The notes under the pieces: model-generated
Seen by the model: only the letters and a program-made list of their open reading frames with translations
Databases searched by the model: none
Told to the model about the DNA's origin: nothing
NCBI RefSeq assembly: GCF_041320665.1
Contig: NZ_CP166730.1
Span: 2,542,001-2,606,000 of the forward strand
DNA length: 64,000 nt
DNA from: Comamonas sp. GB3 AK4-5
GTDB taxonomy: Bacteria; Pseudomonadota; Gammaproteobacteria; Burkholderiales; Burkholderiaceae_C
Reading direction: 5' to 3'
Shown: piece by piece, positions 16,337 through 24,896 of the stretch
Layout of the letters: every line of letters begins with the position of its first letter
Numbering within the stretch: position 1 is the first letter of the stretch
Position numbers and translations under genes: made by a program

Positions 16337-17633
16337 GCGGCGTGTGTGGCTGGGGCTGGCGCTGGCTTTTGCCGCCGGCGCAGCAGCGTTGGCGCTGTCC
16401 CTGTATGACACCCGCGACCAGCTGCGCCGCGTCACCATGCTGATTCAGGCGCGCGAGATTGCTGAGGGCTTCAGCATGCACAGCGACCCGGCCAAGCTGC
16501 CCCCAAGCTATGCGGGTGGCGAGCTGTCCTACACCCTGTATTCGCCCGAGGGCCGGGTGCTCTGGTTTTCGGAGAATCTGAAATCACCGCGCCGCCTGCG
16601 TCCGGCATCGGCCGATGGGCACTGGCCGCTTTTCAGCCTGCCCATCCACAGCGGCGAAGTGATCAATGTCGCCGCGCCACTGGCCGACGGTGCAACGCTG
16701 ATGGTGGCCAAGCGCGATGCGCTCGAGCGCCAGACCATTGGCAATCTGCTGCAGGCCAAGCTGCTGCAAAGCCTGGTGATGTTGTTGCCCATTGGGTCGC
16801 TGGCGCTGCTGTTGATCTATCTGATGATGCGCTGGACGCTCAGGCCGGTGCAGGACGCGGCACGCTTTGTGCAAAGCCTGTCCGTGGAGAACATGCAGCC
16901 CATACCGACCGACAAGCTCCCGCGTGAGTTGCTGCCCCTGGCGCAGGCGGCCAACCATGCGCTGGAAAAGCTCACACAGTCGCTGGCCAATGAAAAACGC
17001 CTGGTCGCCGATGCCGCCCATGAGCTCCGAACACCTTTGACGGTGCTGGACCTGCGCCTGCAACAAGCGCGGGCCGAGGCCTCACCAGACTGGCAGGCCA
17101 TTGCAGCCGACATGGGCTATTTGCGCCAGGTCACGGACCAGTTGATGCTGCTGGCCCGCCAGGAGCAAGCGCTGGGCATGGGGGAGGCCTGCTCCGCCAG
17201 CACGGCGCTGACGCGCCTGGTGCGTGAAACCGTGGCCACTTTGCTGCCCCTGCTGGATGCACAGTCCCGCCAGGTGCATGTGGACTTGCTGGAGGGTGTG
17301 CGCTGCCAGGGCGACGAAAGCCTGCTGCGCACGGCGGTTGCCAACGTACTGGAAAACGCCATCTACCACGGCCAGGGCGATGTGCATGTGGGCATGTGCC
17401 AAGCCCACGGCCAGATCCTGCTGCACATCCGGGACCAGGGCCCGGGCGTGCCGGCGCAGCGGCAGGAGGCCATGTTCATCCGCTTCAACAAAGGCGTTGC
17501 AGGCAGCAAGGGCGCCGGCCTGGGCCTGGCCATCACCCGCAAGATCTTGCGCAATCTGGGGGGCGATGCCTGTTTTTTGCCAGGCCCGCACTGTGTGGTT
17601 GAGCTGCGCTTCCTGTTGCAGCAAAAACCATAG
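16317..17633 (+). CDS. Sensor histidine kinase
   Basis: 438 residues: N-terminal membrane helix (about 10-30), periplasmic sensor (31-150), second helix (about 150-170), HAMP-like linker, dimerisation box with H235 in DAAHELRTPLTVLDLRL, and an ATPase domain with N box NVLENAIYHGQG and G boxes DQGPGVP and GAGLGLAI. ATG 16317 lies inside the end of the regulator gene, so the two are co-translated. The signal is unknown. The periplasmic part has no metal-binding cluster that I can see. Confidence 0.9.
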   Translation: MKRSSLERRVWLGLALAFAAGAAALALSLYDTRDQLRRVTMLIQAREIAEGFSMHSDPAKLPPSYAGGELSYTLYSPEGRVLWFSENLKSPRRLRPASADGHWPLFSLPIHSGEVINVAAPLADGATLMVAKRDALERQTIGNLLQAKLLQSLVMLLPIGSLALLLIYLMMRWTLRPVQDAARFVQSLSVENMQPIPTDKLPRELLPLAQAANHALEKLTQSLANEKRLVADAAHELRTPLTVLDLRLQQARAEASPDWQAIAADMGYLRQVTDQLMLLARQEQALGMGEACSASTALTRLVRETVATLLPLLDAQSRQVHVDLLEGVRCQGDESLLRTAVANVLENAIYHGQGDVHVGMCQAHGQILLHIRDQGPGVPAQRQEAMFIRFNKGVAGSKGAGLGLAITRKILRNLGGDACFLPGPHCVVELRFLLQQKP

Positions 17634-17718
17634 CTATACAAGCTTTACAGTGCAGCGTTTGAAGCGGTCTTGAGCATTGAACCAAGCATGAGCCACAGCC
17701 CATGCCGGCGGTAGATGT

Positions 17719-18546
17719 TTAGGGCTTGGGCCCAAACACCTCTGCCAGCTTGCCCTCCGGCGCGCCGGTAAGGGTGTGCAGCTCACCCTGGCCGTCCTTC
17801 CACAAGAGGGCGGGGGTGGCAGTGAGGCCCAGTTGCACCATGGCCTGCTGGTTGTTGGTCAGCTGGGTGGCGATGGCGGGCGGAATGTTCTTCAGCGGCT
17901 GCAGGCCTTTGCCATCCACGGGCTGGATACGGCCGCTGCCGTGCAGCTTGGAATGGGCAGCCAGGGCGGCGGCCGGGTCTTTGCTGGCCAGCACGGCGGC
18001 GGCCTTGCCTGCGCTGTCGGGGCGGATCACGCCCACCAGAATATGGCGCAGCTGCACCTTGCCGGCCTCTACCCAGGGGCGGGCATCGGCCCAGAGTTTG
18101 TTGCAATAAGGGCAGTTGGGGTCGGTGAACATATAGACCACGCGCGGGGCCTTGGCGCTGCCATCGGCCACCCAGTGCGTAGCCTGCACGGTGTCCCAGG
18201 CCTGCTTGTCCAGCGCTGGCTGGACCAGGGCTTCCAGCGTGGGACGGTTCACATCCTCGCCCTCGGCGTTCAACAGCACGCCGGTGACCACATGTTTGCC
18301 ATCGGGGGTGAGGTACATGGCCAGAGGCTGACCCTGGCGCTGGCCGGCCCAGGCCTGCAAGCCGCCCTGGGCCTTCATGGGGCCGATGATTTCCACACCA
18401 AACTGCTGCATGGCGGCAATCGGTGCCGGGGGTTTTTGCGCCCATGCGGCGGCCAGCGGTGCGGCCAGAACCATGCCGGCGACCAGGGCCCTGGCCCCTT
18501 GCAATGCGGTGAAGGACGTGGAAAGCGGATGCGTAAGCAGTGTCAT
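17719..18546 (-). CDS. dsbG: Thiol:disulfide interchange protein DsbG-like
   Basis: 275 residues with a signal peptide ending near AAAWA (residue 36), a DsbC/DsbG-type dimerisation part, and a thioredoxin fold with C145-P-Y-C148, the CPYC active site of DsbG, and cis-Pro in TATPALLW. DsbG reduces sulfenylated or misbridged Cys in periplasmic proteins. ATG 18546 overlaps the TGA of the membrane TlpA-like gene (ATGA), so that protein may supply electrons in place of DsbD. It ends the sulfur and thiol block. Confidence 0.85.
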   Translation of the reverse strand: MTLLTHPLSTSFTALQGARALVAGMVLAAPLAAAWAQKPPAPIAAMQQFGVEIIGPMKAQGGLQAWAGQRQGQPLAMYLTPDGKHVVTGVLLNAEGEDVNRPTLEALVQPALDKQAWDTVQATHWVADGSAKAPRVVYMFTDPNCPYCNKLWADARPWVEAGKVQLRHILVGVIRPDSAGKAAAVLASKDPAAALAAHSKLHGSGRIQPVDGKGLQPLKNIPPAIATQLTNNQQAMVQLGLTATPALLWKDGQGELHTLTGAPEGKLAEVFGPKP

Positions 18547-19412
18547 GGCGAGGCAGATTCCGTGGAAGAAGATGGCGGGGCGCTGGCGGCAGCAGAAACC
18601 CCCAGGGCTTGCAACTGCTGGGCCAGCGTGGCGGTAGAGAGTTCACCCACGCGCAGTGCGGCCTGACGGCCCTGCGTGTCGACAAATACGGTGGTCGGCA
18701 GGGCGCGGCTGCCGAGCAGGCGGCCCAGGTCTTGCCGAATGTCCAGCAGCACCTGAGAGGGCGGCAGCTGGTGCTGGGCGGCAAAGCGCAGCACGGTTTC
18801 CGGGGCTTCGCCCTGGTTGACCCAGAGAAAGCGCACGCCGGGGTGTTCCTGCTGGGCCTGCAGCATGGCCGGCATTTCGCGGCGGCAGGGCGGGCACCAG
18901 CTGGCCCAGAGGTTGATGACCAGGGGCTGGCCATGCTGAGCTGGCAGTTGCTCCAGATTCAGGGTCTGCCCTTGCAGCGTCACGGCGGCAAAGGCAGGCA
19001 GCGGAATATTGCTGGGCAACATGGCATGGCGCAGCGCTTGCACGCCCAGCCACAGCGCCAGGGCGCTGGCAATGCCCACAGCGGCGGCGCGCAGCAAAGG
19101 GCTGCGCCTGATCCACAGAAAAACCAGGTACAGCAAGGCCGTGGCCACGCCGGCGCCCGCGCTCCAGCCGCCGTCGCGAATGTCCAGGGCGCTCCAGACC
19201 GGCGTGCGGTAGTGCTCGGTGTACTGCAACACAAAGGCGGCGCGGGCCACAATCAGGCTGCAGAGCAGCAGCATCCAGCCATGCAGACCCCAGACCTGCT
19301 GCTGGCGTGCAGCCAAGCGCTGGGCCAGGGCATCACCCACCCACCAGGCGCCCAGCAGTTGCAGCGGCGCCCAGGGCAGGGCCAAAGGGCCAATTTGAAG
19401 CACTTCACCCAT
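18543..19412 (-). CDS. Membrane-anchored TlpA/ResA-type thioredoxin with Lgt-like N-terminal domain
   Basis: 289 residues. The C-terminal half (about 135-275) is a TlpA-type thioredoxin with C173-P-P-C176 in NLWASWCPPC and a cis-Pro in RALPTTVFV. The N-terminal half has four hydrophobic segments whose order and a central LDIRDGGWSAGAG loop recall prolipoprotein diacylglyceryl transferase (Lgt), without its HGG motif. This would be an Lgt-derived membrane module fused to a periplasmic reductase. It is coupled to dsbG by ATGA overlap, so electron delivery to DsbG is a reasonable inference. Confidence 0.75.
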   Translation of the reverse strand: MGEVLQIGPLALPWAPLQLLGAWWVGDALAQRLAARQQQVWGLHGWMLLLCSLIVARAAFVLQYTEHYRTPVWSALDIRDGGWSAGAGVATALLYLVFLWIRRSPLLRAAAVGIASALALWLGVQALRHAMLPSNIPLPAFAAVTLQGQTLNLEQLPAQHGQPLVINLWASWCPPCRREMPAMLQAQQEHPGVRFLWVNQGEAPETVLRFAAQHQLPPSQVLLDIRQDLGRLLGSRALPTTVFVDTQGRQAALRVGELSTATLAQQLQALGVSAAASAPPSSSTESASP

Positions 19413-19534
19413 GGCTCTGTGTATTCATTCCGGAAACAGTGGGCACCAGGGCATGTAAACCCATGGACTGGTGGGGGTAGCAAGGCGCTGCGCCATCGCC
19501 AGCGCACAAGAGAGCGGCCAAAACAGTGCCGACC

Positions 19535-19864
19535 TCAGGCGTGGATATAGGCCCAGCCAGCCTGTTGCAGCAAGGCCAGCTCGATCACGGCCGGCCGCTC
19601 CAGCACGGTGAGGGGGGCATGGGCCTGGCGGCCGGTGTGGCCCAGGGTGTTGGGGCACAGGCCGGTCAATGGGTCGGCCTCGGCATGCGGCTGGTCCAGC
19701 GCGGCGGCCACGGCTGCAGCGTTGGCAATGATGCGCACGCTGCACTGGGCGTCGGCCTTGCGGGCATTGAGGGCGCTGGCCCGGGCGCGGGCCAGTGCGT
19801 CGGGGGTAGGGGCGTGTAGCACGATGCGCAGCGCAGGGGACTGGGGCTTGGAGGCAGTGGTCAT
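19535..19864 (-). CDS. DsrE-like sulfur-relay protein
   Basis: 109 residues with a Rossmann-like opening (LRIVLHAPTPDALARARASA), a middle INAAAVAAALD-like helix and one Cys in the loop DPLTGLCPNTL. The shape fits the DsrE/DsrF/TusD family of small sulfurtransferases, whose catalytic Cys sits in such a loop. ATG 19864 is used. It follows the flavoprotein gene by 63 bases and precedes the TlpA-like gene by 122. A cytoplasmic persulfide carrier role is inferred from family and neighbours. Confidence 0.65.
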   Translation of the reverse strand: MTTASKPQSPALRIVLHAPTPDALARARASALNARKADAQCSVRIIANAAAVAAALDQPHAEADPLTGLCPNTLGHTGRQAHAPLTVLERPAVIELALLQQAGWAYIHA

Positions 19865-19927
19865 GGGGTGTTCCTGGTAGCGAGGCTTACTGAGGCGCAA
19901 TGGGGTGGAGCGAGACCGGGGCGGCAC

Positions 19928-21343
19928 TCAACGCGGGCCGCCGGGTTGGCATTGGCGGGCAGCGTCTTGCAGCGCGCTGGGAATCATCTCTTCCACGCAA
20001 GGGTGGTAGGTGGGCAATTCCTGCAGACTGTGTACGGTTTCCCCGCGCATCACGGCCCAGGCCAGCAAATGGGCCAGGTGCTCGCCGCGCTCGGCGACGA
20101 TGGTGGCACCCAGCAATCGGCCTGTGGCCCGGTCAGCATAGATGCGCAACAGGTTGTCGCGTGCATGCATGACCTTGCTGCGGCCGTTGCCCGCGCCGCG
20201 CGCCGTACCAATGACGGTGTGCGCGGGGTCCAGCGCCTGCCAGGGCATGCCGACCTGGGCAATGTCGGGGTTGGTGAAGACGATGGACAGCGGCGTGCGC
20301 GGCTGCGGCGCCTCGCTGCCTGTGGACAGCCCCAGCAGGCGCGCCACCTGCCAGGCAGCCAGTCGGCCCTGGTCCACGGCCTCGTGCATCAGCGGGCGGA
20401 TGCCGCTGACATCGCCTGCAGCGAAAACAGGAGCAGAACCCACTTGCAGGGTCTGCGTATTCAGCAGTTTTTGTGCTTTTTCAGGCCAATCTTCCACGGC
20501 ATGCTGCAGCTGCAAATCCTCCCAGTTGGGGCGGCGGCCCACGGCCAGCAGCACACGGTCTACCTCGCGGGAGGTATGGCCCACGGTAAAGCGCAGGCTG
20601 CAGCCAACACGCTCCACCTGGGCGGCCTGGCCCAGGTGCATGTCCAGGCTGCGGCCCAGCCAGGCCGTGGCCAGCTCGGCGGCCACGGGGTCCGTCAGGC
20701 CGGCAGGGGCGGTGTGCAGATCGGCTGCAATCACCTCGCAGCCCAGGCGCTGCAGCGCCATCCCCATTTCCACGCCGATGGCGCCCAGGCCCAGCACGCC
20801 CACACGGGGTGGCGGCGCCTCCAGGCTGAAGAGCGCATCGGTGGTGATGACGGCATCGCCGAGGGCCTGCAGCGCGGCCGGCACCACGGGGCGGCTGCCG
20901 GTGGCCAGCACAAACGCCTGGGCGGTGATGGCGGTGATCTCCCCACCTTGGCCTTCCACTTCCAGGGTGTGCGGGCCGGTGAAGCGGGCCGCGCCCTGCA
21001 GCAAGCGCTCTCCCAAGGCCAGGGTGCGCTGGGCCTGGGCACCGGCCAGCTCGTCGCGCACGGCCAGGGCCTGTTGCCACAGCTGGTGGGGTTGCTGGTA
21101 GGTACCGACGGGGCTGACCGTGCCTTGCGACAGGCATTGCCACTGGGCAGCCGCGTGCAGCATCGCCTTGGAGGGCATGCAGCCCACACGCGCACAGGTG
21201 GTGCCCAGGGGGCCGCGATCGACCAGCAGCACGTCGACGCCCCACTGGCGCAGCGCGTGAAACGCATTCATACCGGCAGAGCCGGCACCGATCACCACGG
21301 CCTGGGCCTGGCGGGAAGAAGAAGAGGAGTGAGAAGTTGGCAT
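19928..21343 (-). CDS. Dihydrolipoamide dehydrogenase-like flavoprotein disulfide reductase
   Basis: 471 residues of the class I pyridine nucleotide-disulfide oxidoreductase family: FAD site IGAGSAG (18-24), redox pair C50 and C55 in GTTCARVGCMPSKA, NAD site GVLGLGAIGVEMG, second FAD motif APVFAAGDV, and a C-terminal His-Glu dyad in YHPCVEEM where lipoamide dehydrogenases have HPTLSE. The swap of Thr for Cys beside the catalytic His is unusual. No lipoyl-dependent complex is nearby; it sits with DsrE, TlpA, DsbG and thiosulfate dehydrogenase genes, so a sulfur-carrier or low-molecular-weight thiol substrate is plausible. Confidence 0.85.
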   Translation of the reverse strand: MPTSHSSSSSRQAQAVVIGAGSAGMNAFHALRQWGVDVLLVDRGPLGTTCARVGCMPSKAMLHAAAQWQCLSQGTVSPVGTYQQPHQLWQQALAVRDELAGAQAQRTLALGERLLQGAARFTGPHTLEVEGQGGEITAITAQAFVLATGSRPVVPAALQALGDAVITTDALFSLEAPPPRVGVLGLGAIGVEMGMALQRLGCEVIAADLHTAPAGLTDPVAAELATAWLGRSLDMHLGQAAQVERVGCSLRFTVGHTSREVDRVLLAVGRRPNWEDLQLQHAVEDWPEKAQKLLNTQTLQVGSAPVFAAGDVSGIRPLMHEAVDQGRLAAWQVARLLGLSTGSEAPQPRTPLSIVFTNPDIAQVGMPWQALDPAHTVIGTARGAGNGRSKVMHARDNLLRIYADRATGRLLGATIVAERGEHLAHLLAWAVMRGETVHSLQELPTYHPCVEEMIPSALQDAARQCQPGGPR

Positions 21344-21423
21344 GGCGTCCGCTATTGAAAAGAGGAGCGCTTAAGGCTGTATTAACGCGCTGTGCAAGGG
21401 TTATTTGTCAGCATGGAGCGCAT

Positions 21424-21454
21424 AAAAAAACCCCGCTCCCAAAAAGGAGCGGGG
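21424..21454 (-). terminator. Intrinsic terminator downstream of tsdA
   Basis: On the minus strand a 9-bp stem (GGAGCGGGG with its complement, 21431-21454) is followed by seven T residues (21424-21430). It lies downstream of tsdB-tsdA and the MITE-like element, and just upstream of the flavoprotein gene, so it insulates the two units. Confidence 0.8.
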
Positions 21455-21551
21455 GTCAAACACAAGCGCCAACCTGGCAACGGTGCGGGGGACGCGACCG
21501 TTGTGAGGCGGGCAGGGTGGATTGGGCTGCAGCCGTGTTATGGCTGCATTA

Positions 21552-21819
21552 AGAACGTGTTCAATGTCTCTACGCAGGCGCGTTGGAACGCAATCGGGAT
21601 GAGTTCGAAGCGATGGAGCGCAGCTTGCACCTGTGTGCAAGCAAGCTTCAGCGCGAAGAAATCGCCCGATTTCGCTCCAACCCTGCGGGCCAGTGCCTTT
21701 GCGGGCGGTCTACTGTGTTGCGAATCCTCGCAATAGCGCGGCTATTGCTGCGGTGTCGCGCCTTGTATCCCATCCCGCAAAAACGCTGGCGCGCCGCGAG
21801 GAGACTTTGAACACGTTCT
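21552..21819. mobile_element. MITE-like element, 268 bp, with 19-bp terminal inverted repeats
   Basis: AGAACGTGTTCAATGTCTC at 21552-21570 and GAGACTTTGAACACGTTCT at 21801-21819 are inverted repeats with one mismatch in 19. The interior has no convincing gene and contains smaller palindromes (for example CAATAGCGCGGCTATTG near 21731). There is no transposase and no clear target duplication. It lies between tsdA and the terminator, inside the 3' untranslated part of the tsd transcript. Confidence 0.55.
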
Positions 21820-21845
21820 AAGCGCCTTTTGGGCCTTTGGCGGGC

Positions 21846-22859
21846 TTAGATGCCCTTGCCCAGCAGCTTGCCGTTGACTTCCAGGCCGTACATCGAGTTG
21901 GGGCTGTCGTGGAAGATTTCACGCGTCTTGGCAATGCTGCCGTTGAAACGTGGATCTTGCGGACGCTCGAAGCTGTTGATGAAGGTGGCCACTTCCCAGG
22001 CTTCCTGGTCGCTCAAATCGTTGTGCAGGCCGTAAGGCATATTGGCCTTGATGAAGCTGGCCGCCTTGTCGATTTCGTGCATGCCGGCGCCCCAGTTGTA
22101 GGACTCCTTGCCCCACAGCGGAGGGAACACGGTCACACCGTCCTTTTTCTGGCCCTGGCCGTTGTCGCCGTGGCACAGGGCGCACTTGGCTTCATAGACC
22201 TTCTGGCCTGCCTCAAAGGTCGGCGTCACCTCGGCCTTGGGCACTTTCTTGAAGCCGGCTCCGGGCAGCTTTTCGCCGATGGGGGCTTTCTGCGCCATCC
22301 AGTAGGCATAGGCCTCGACGGCCACCAGAATGTCGTGGCCATCGTCCGGCGCCTTGCCGTTCATGGAATACATAAAGCAGCCACGCACGCGCTCGGCAAA
22401 AGTGTCGACATGGTCGGTCTTTTTGCGATAGGCCGGGTACAGCGGGTAGGCGCCCCACATGGGCGCGGCGTTCTTCAGGCGGCCGGCATCCAGGTGGCAG
22501 TTGGCGCAGCTGAGCGGATTGCCCGAGAAGCCTTTGGCGTTATCCGGCGTGCGCAGGAAGATGGCTTCACCGCGTTGTATCCATTCACCCATCTTGGTGT
22601 CGGGGATGGCGGTGGCAGCAGGCACGCTGTAGGCGGCGGGCTGCAGGCCGGCCTGGGCAGCCTTGGCCTGGGCGGCTTCCTTGGCCAGCTTTTCCGCCGC
22701 AGCGCGCTGGGCCCGGGGGGTGTCAGGGATGCTGTAGGCGATACCGCCCAACGCGGCCAGCAGGGGAATGGCGCAAAACGCCACCGCAATGGCAGCGCCC
22801 AGTTTGCCGCCTTCGGGCTGGCTGTCTGCCGTGGTGTGCACAGGAGATTCCGTGGTCAT
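21846..22859 (-). CDS. tsdA: Thiosulfate dehydrogenase TsdA, diheme cytochrome c
   Basis: 337 residues: N-terminal membrane anchor or uncleaved signal (about 21-43), then two haem sites, C118-A-N-C-H122 and C226-A-L-C-H230. Between them lies RVRGCFMYSMNGKA, matching the TsdA segment whose Cys (here C161) is the unusual axial ligand of the active-site haem. TsdA couples two thiosulfates to tetrathionate in the periplasm. It follows a TsdB-like cytochrome gene by 15 bases, the known tsdB-tsdA order, so electrons likely pass to that cytochrome and on to the terminal oxidase. Confidence 0.85.
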   Translation of the reverse strand: MTTESPVHTTADSQPEGGKLGAAIAVAFCAIPLLAALGGIAYSIPDTPRAQRAAAEKLAKEAAQAKAAQAGLQPAAYSVPAATAIPDTKMGEWIQRGEAIFLRTPDNAKGFSGNPLSCANCHLDAGRLKNAAPMWGAYPLYPAYRKKTDHVDTFAERVRGCFMYSMNGKAPDDGHDILVAVEAYAYWMAQKAPIGEKLPGAGFKKVPKAEVTPTFEAGQKVYEAKCALCHGDNGQGQKKDGVTVFPPLWGKESYNWGAGMHEIDKAASFIKANMPYGLHNDLSDQEAWEVATFINSFERPQDPRFNGSIAKTREIFHDSPNSMYGLEVNGKLLGKGI

Positions 22860-22874
22860 ATCCGGTGTCCGTTT

Positions 22875-23543
22875 TTAGTTGGAGGCGGCTTGGCTGCCGT
22901 GCTGTTGCTGGTAGTAGGCCGCAACGTCCTGAATGTCCTTGGGCGTGAGCTTTTGGGCAATCGAGCCCATCAGGCCCAGCGGGCCGTTGTCACGCGTCTT
23001 CTTCTGCCAGGCATCGACCTGCGACTGCATATAGGCCGCGCTCAGGTGGCCAATGGCGGGGAAGTCCAGGCCCACGCCGGTACCACCAGGACCGTGGCAT
23101 TTGGCGCAGGCCGGAATACCGTCACCCCAGCGGCCGCGTTCGACCAACCAGGCGCCGTTGCTGTCCTTGGCGGTGGGCAAGGGGCCCACCTGGCTCTTGA
23201 TGGGCAACTTCAGACTGGCGTAATAGGCGGCGACATCGGCCTTTTCCGCATCGGTCAGCGCACGGGCATTGGGCTCCATGGTCGGCGCCTTGCGCTTGCC
23301 GGCGGCAAAGCTCAGGAGCTGGCGCTCCAGGTAACCAGCGGACTGGCCGGCCAATGGCGGAAAGCCGGGGCCACCCTCGCCGTTGCTGCCGTGGCAGGAG
23401 ACGCAGGCGGCTGCGCCTTGGGAGCCGCCATTGGCAGCGATTTTGGCGCCGGCGCTCGCGTCAGCAGCCCAGCTCGGAATATGGCAGGCTGCCAGCAGGG
23501 CAAAGCACGCCAGCCCTTGGATAGGGGCCTTGGTTACGGGCAT
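22875..23543 (-). CDS. tsdB: TsdB-like diheme cytochrome c (c4 type)
   Basis: 222 residues: signal peptide ending near SWAAD (residue 28), two class I cytochrome c domains with C47-V-S-C-H51 and C146-A-K-C-H150 and distal Met residues (in KAPTMEPNARAL and near GLMGSIAQKL). It has the c4 layout and serves as TsdB when paired with TsdA. Immediately upstream of tsdA on the same strand, it is the expected electron acceptor of thiosulfate dehydrogenase. Without context it could be called cytochrome c4. Confidence 0.82.
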   Translation of the reverse strand: MPVTKAPIQGLACFALLAACHIPSWAADASAGAKIAANGGSQGAAACVSCHGSNGEGGPGFPPLAGQSAGYLERQLLSFAAGKRKAPTMEPNARALTDAEKADVAAYYASLKLPIKSQVGPLPTAKDSNGAWLVERGRWGDGIPACAKCHGPGGTGVGLDFPAIGHLSAAYMQSQVDAWQKKTRDNGPLGLMGSIAQKLTPKDIQDVAAYYQQQHGSQAASN

Positions 23544-23724
23544 AAGAATGAATGGACAAAGTGGGGGAGAACCAGGGTCGGTCCGCGGTGCGGCCTCCCT
23601 GGGCGTGCGCTTTTCGTATGCCTCCGGCGCGCGCAGGCATTGACCCCCAAAAGGCTAAGGGCAATGCATTAAGACGGAATTAAGACTTTGGCAAACCTTG
23701 CTTTCGAGCAAGGTGCTGCAACAC

Positions 23725-24672
23725 TCAATGTGTAGACTGACTGCGGCTACGCTGCAACGGCACCGTGGCCACCAGCACGCTGCACAGTGCCATGCCCAGG
23801 GCCAGCATTTGCAAGGGCTGCAGCGACTCCCCCAGCAGCAGCACACCGGTCAGTGCTGCACTCACGGGCAGCAGCACCGTGAAGACGCCGCTTTGTGACG
23901 CCGGCACGGTGCGCAGCCCCGTCATCCACAGCCACACGGTCCACATGCTGGCGGCCAGCGCATACAGCAGCAGCAGCCACCAGGTGCTGCTTTGCACGCC
24001 CGCAAAATCAAACTGCAGCGCCATATAAACGCCCATGGGCGTGGACAGGGCCAGACCCCACAGATTGATGATGGCGGTGATGCGCTTGGGCGGCAGGGCG
24101 GCCGTGAGCTTTTTGCCGATGACGGCGTAGCTGGCCTCACACAGCACGGCGGCCACCAAAAGCAAATGGCCGACCACCGTGCGCGAGGGCAGGGAAGAGA
24201 CCTCCTGCAGGTTGCCGGCCTGTACGCCGGCCTGACCCGGGGCCAGGGCCAGCAGGCCTATGCCGGCCACGGCCAGGGCAATCGCCCACCAGGTGCGCGC
24301 ACTGGCCGCCTCACGCAAGAACAACCAGCTGAACACCGCCACCGCTGCCGGAATGGCCGCCATGATGACCCCGGCCGAGACCGCGCTGGTCAGGCTGACC
24401 CCGGTGATCATGCACAAGGTGAACAGGAAGTTGCCGAAAAACGACTCCAGAAACAGCAGCTGGCGCGTTGGCCGGTTGATGGGGGCTTCCCCTTCGATTT
24501 TGCGCAGCCAGGGCGCCATGGCCACCGCTGCAATCCCGAAGCGCAGCCAGGCCAGCAGAAACACCGGAATCGCCGCCACCAGCGGCTTGGTCAGCGCCAC
24601 ATAGCAACCCACCATGGACATGCTCAGCGCCAGACATAGATAGGCGACGGGTTTGGAGGGTGGCAGGGACAT
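23725..24672 (-). CDS. DMT-family (EamA) transporter
   Basis: 315 residues with ten likely membrane helices in two EamA repeats; the first repeat contains LRFGIAAVAMAPWL and the second LSTPMGVYMALQFD and GVFTVLLPVSAALTGVLLLGE, the usual P-x-x-A-x-x-x-G-x-x-x-LGE motif. Such proteins export or import small metabolites and amino acids. It is divergent from aceA with 381 bases between; no functional link is evident. Confidence 0.85.
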   Translation of the reverse strand: MSLPPSKPVAYLCLALSMSMVGCYVALTKPLVAAIPVFLLAWLRFGIAAVAMAPWLRKIEGEAPINRPTRQLLFLESFFGNFLFTLCMITGVSLTSAVSAGVIMAAIPAAVAVFSWLFLREAASARTWWAIALAVAGIGLLALAPGQAGVQAGNLQEVSSLPSRTVVGHLLLVAAVLCEASYAVIGKKLTAALPPKRITAIINLWGLALSTPMGVYMALQFDFAGVQSSTWWLLLLYALAASMWTVWLWMTGLRTVPASQSGVFTVLLPVSAALTGVLLLGESLQPLQMLALGMALCSVLVATVPLQRSRSQSTH

Positions 24673-24827
24673 GGCAACGGAAGAAGGTGGGACTGAAAAA
24701 TCGGGCGGCAGCCATCATGCCGCAAAGACGGACTGCCACTTTGGCTTGTCGCGCGATGGGCTGCGCAGGGGCGGGGCCATGTTTACCCCTGGCGGTGGAG
24801 GCGAAATATTGCCATTCGGGAAAGTGT

Positions 24828-24896
24828 TTTCACTATGTGAAATAGAGGCGTGTTGCCGCGCAGCATTTTTTCTCAATATGAGAAAGTGCATTTCAC
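24828..24896. promoter_or_regulatory. Palindromic operator candidates upstream of aceA
   Basis: Two perfect palindromes, TTTCACTATGTGAAA (24828-24842) and TTTCTCAATATGAGAAA (24869-24885), and a lone TTTCAC (24891-24896) lie 160-225 bases before the isocitrate lyase start in a markedly AT-rich region. Their regular spacing suggests binding by a dimeric repressor or activator of the glyoxylate bypass. The regulator is not identified. Confidence 0.45.

Noticed and set aside
21837..23672. 611-codon plus-strand frame over tsdA-tsdB
   Set aside because: Shadow of two cytochrome genes with unmistakable CxxCH motifs on the other strand.
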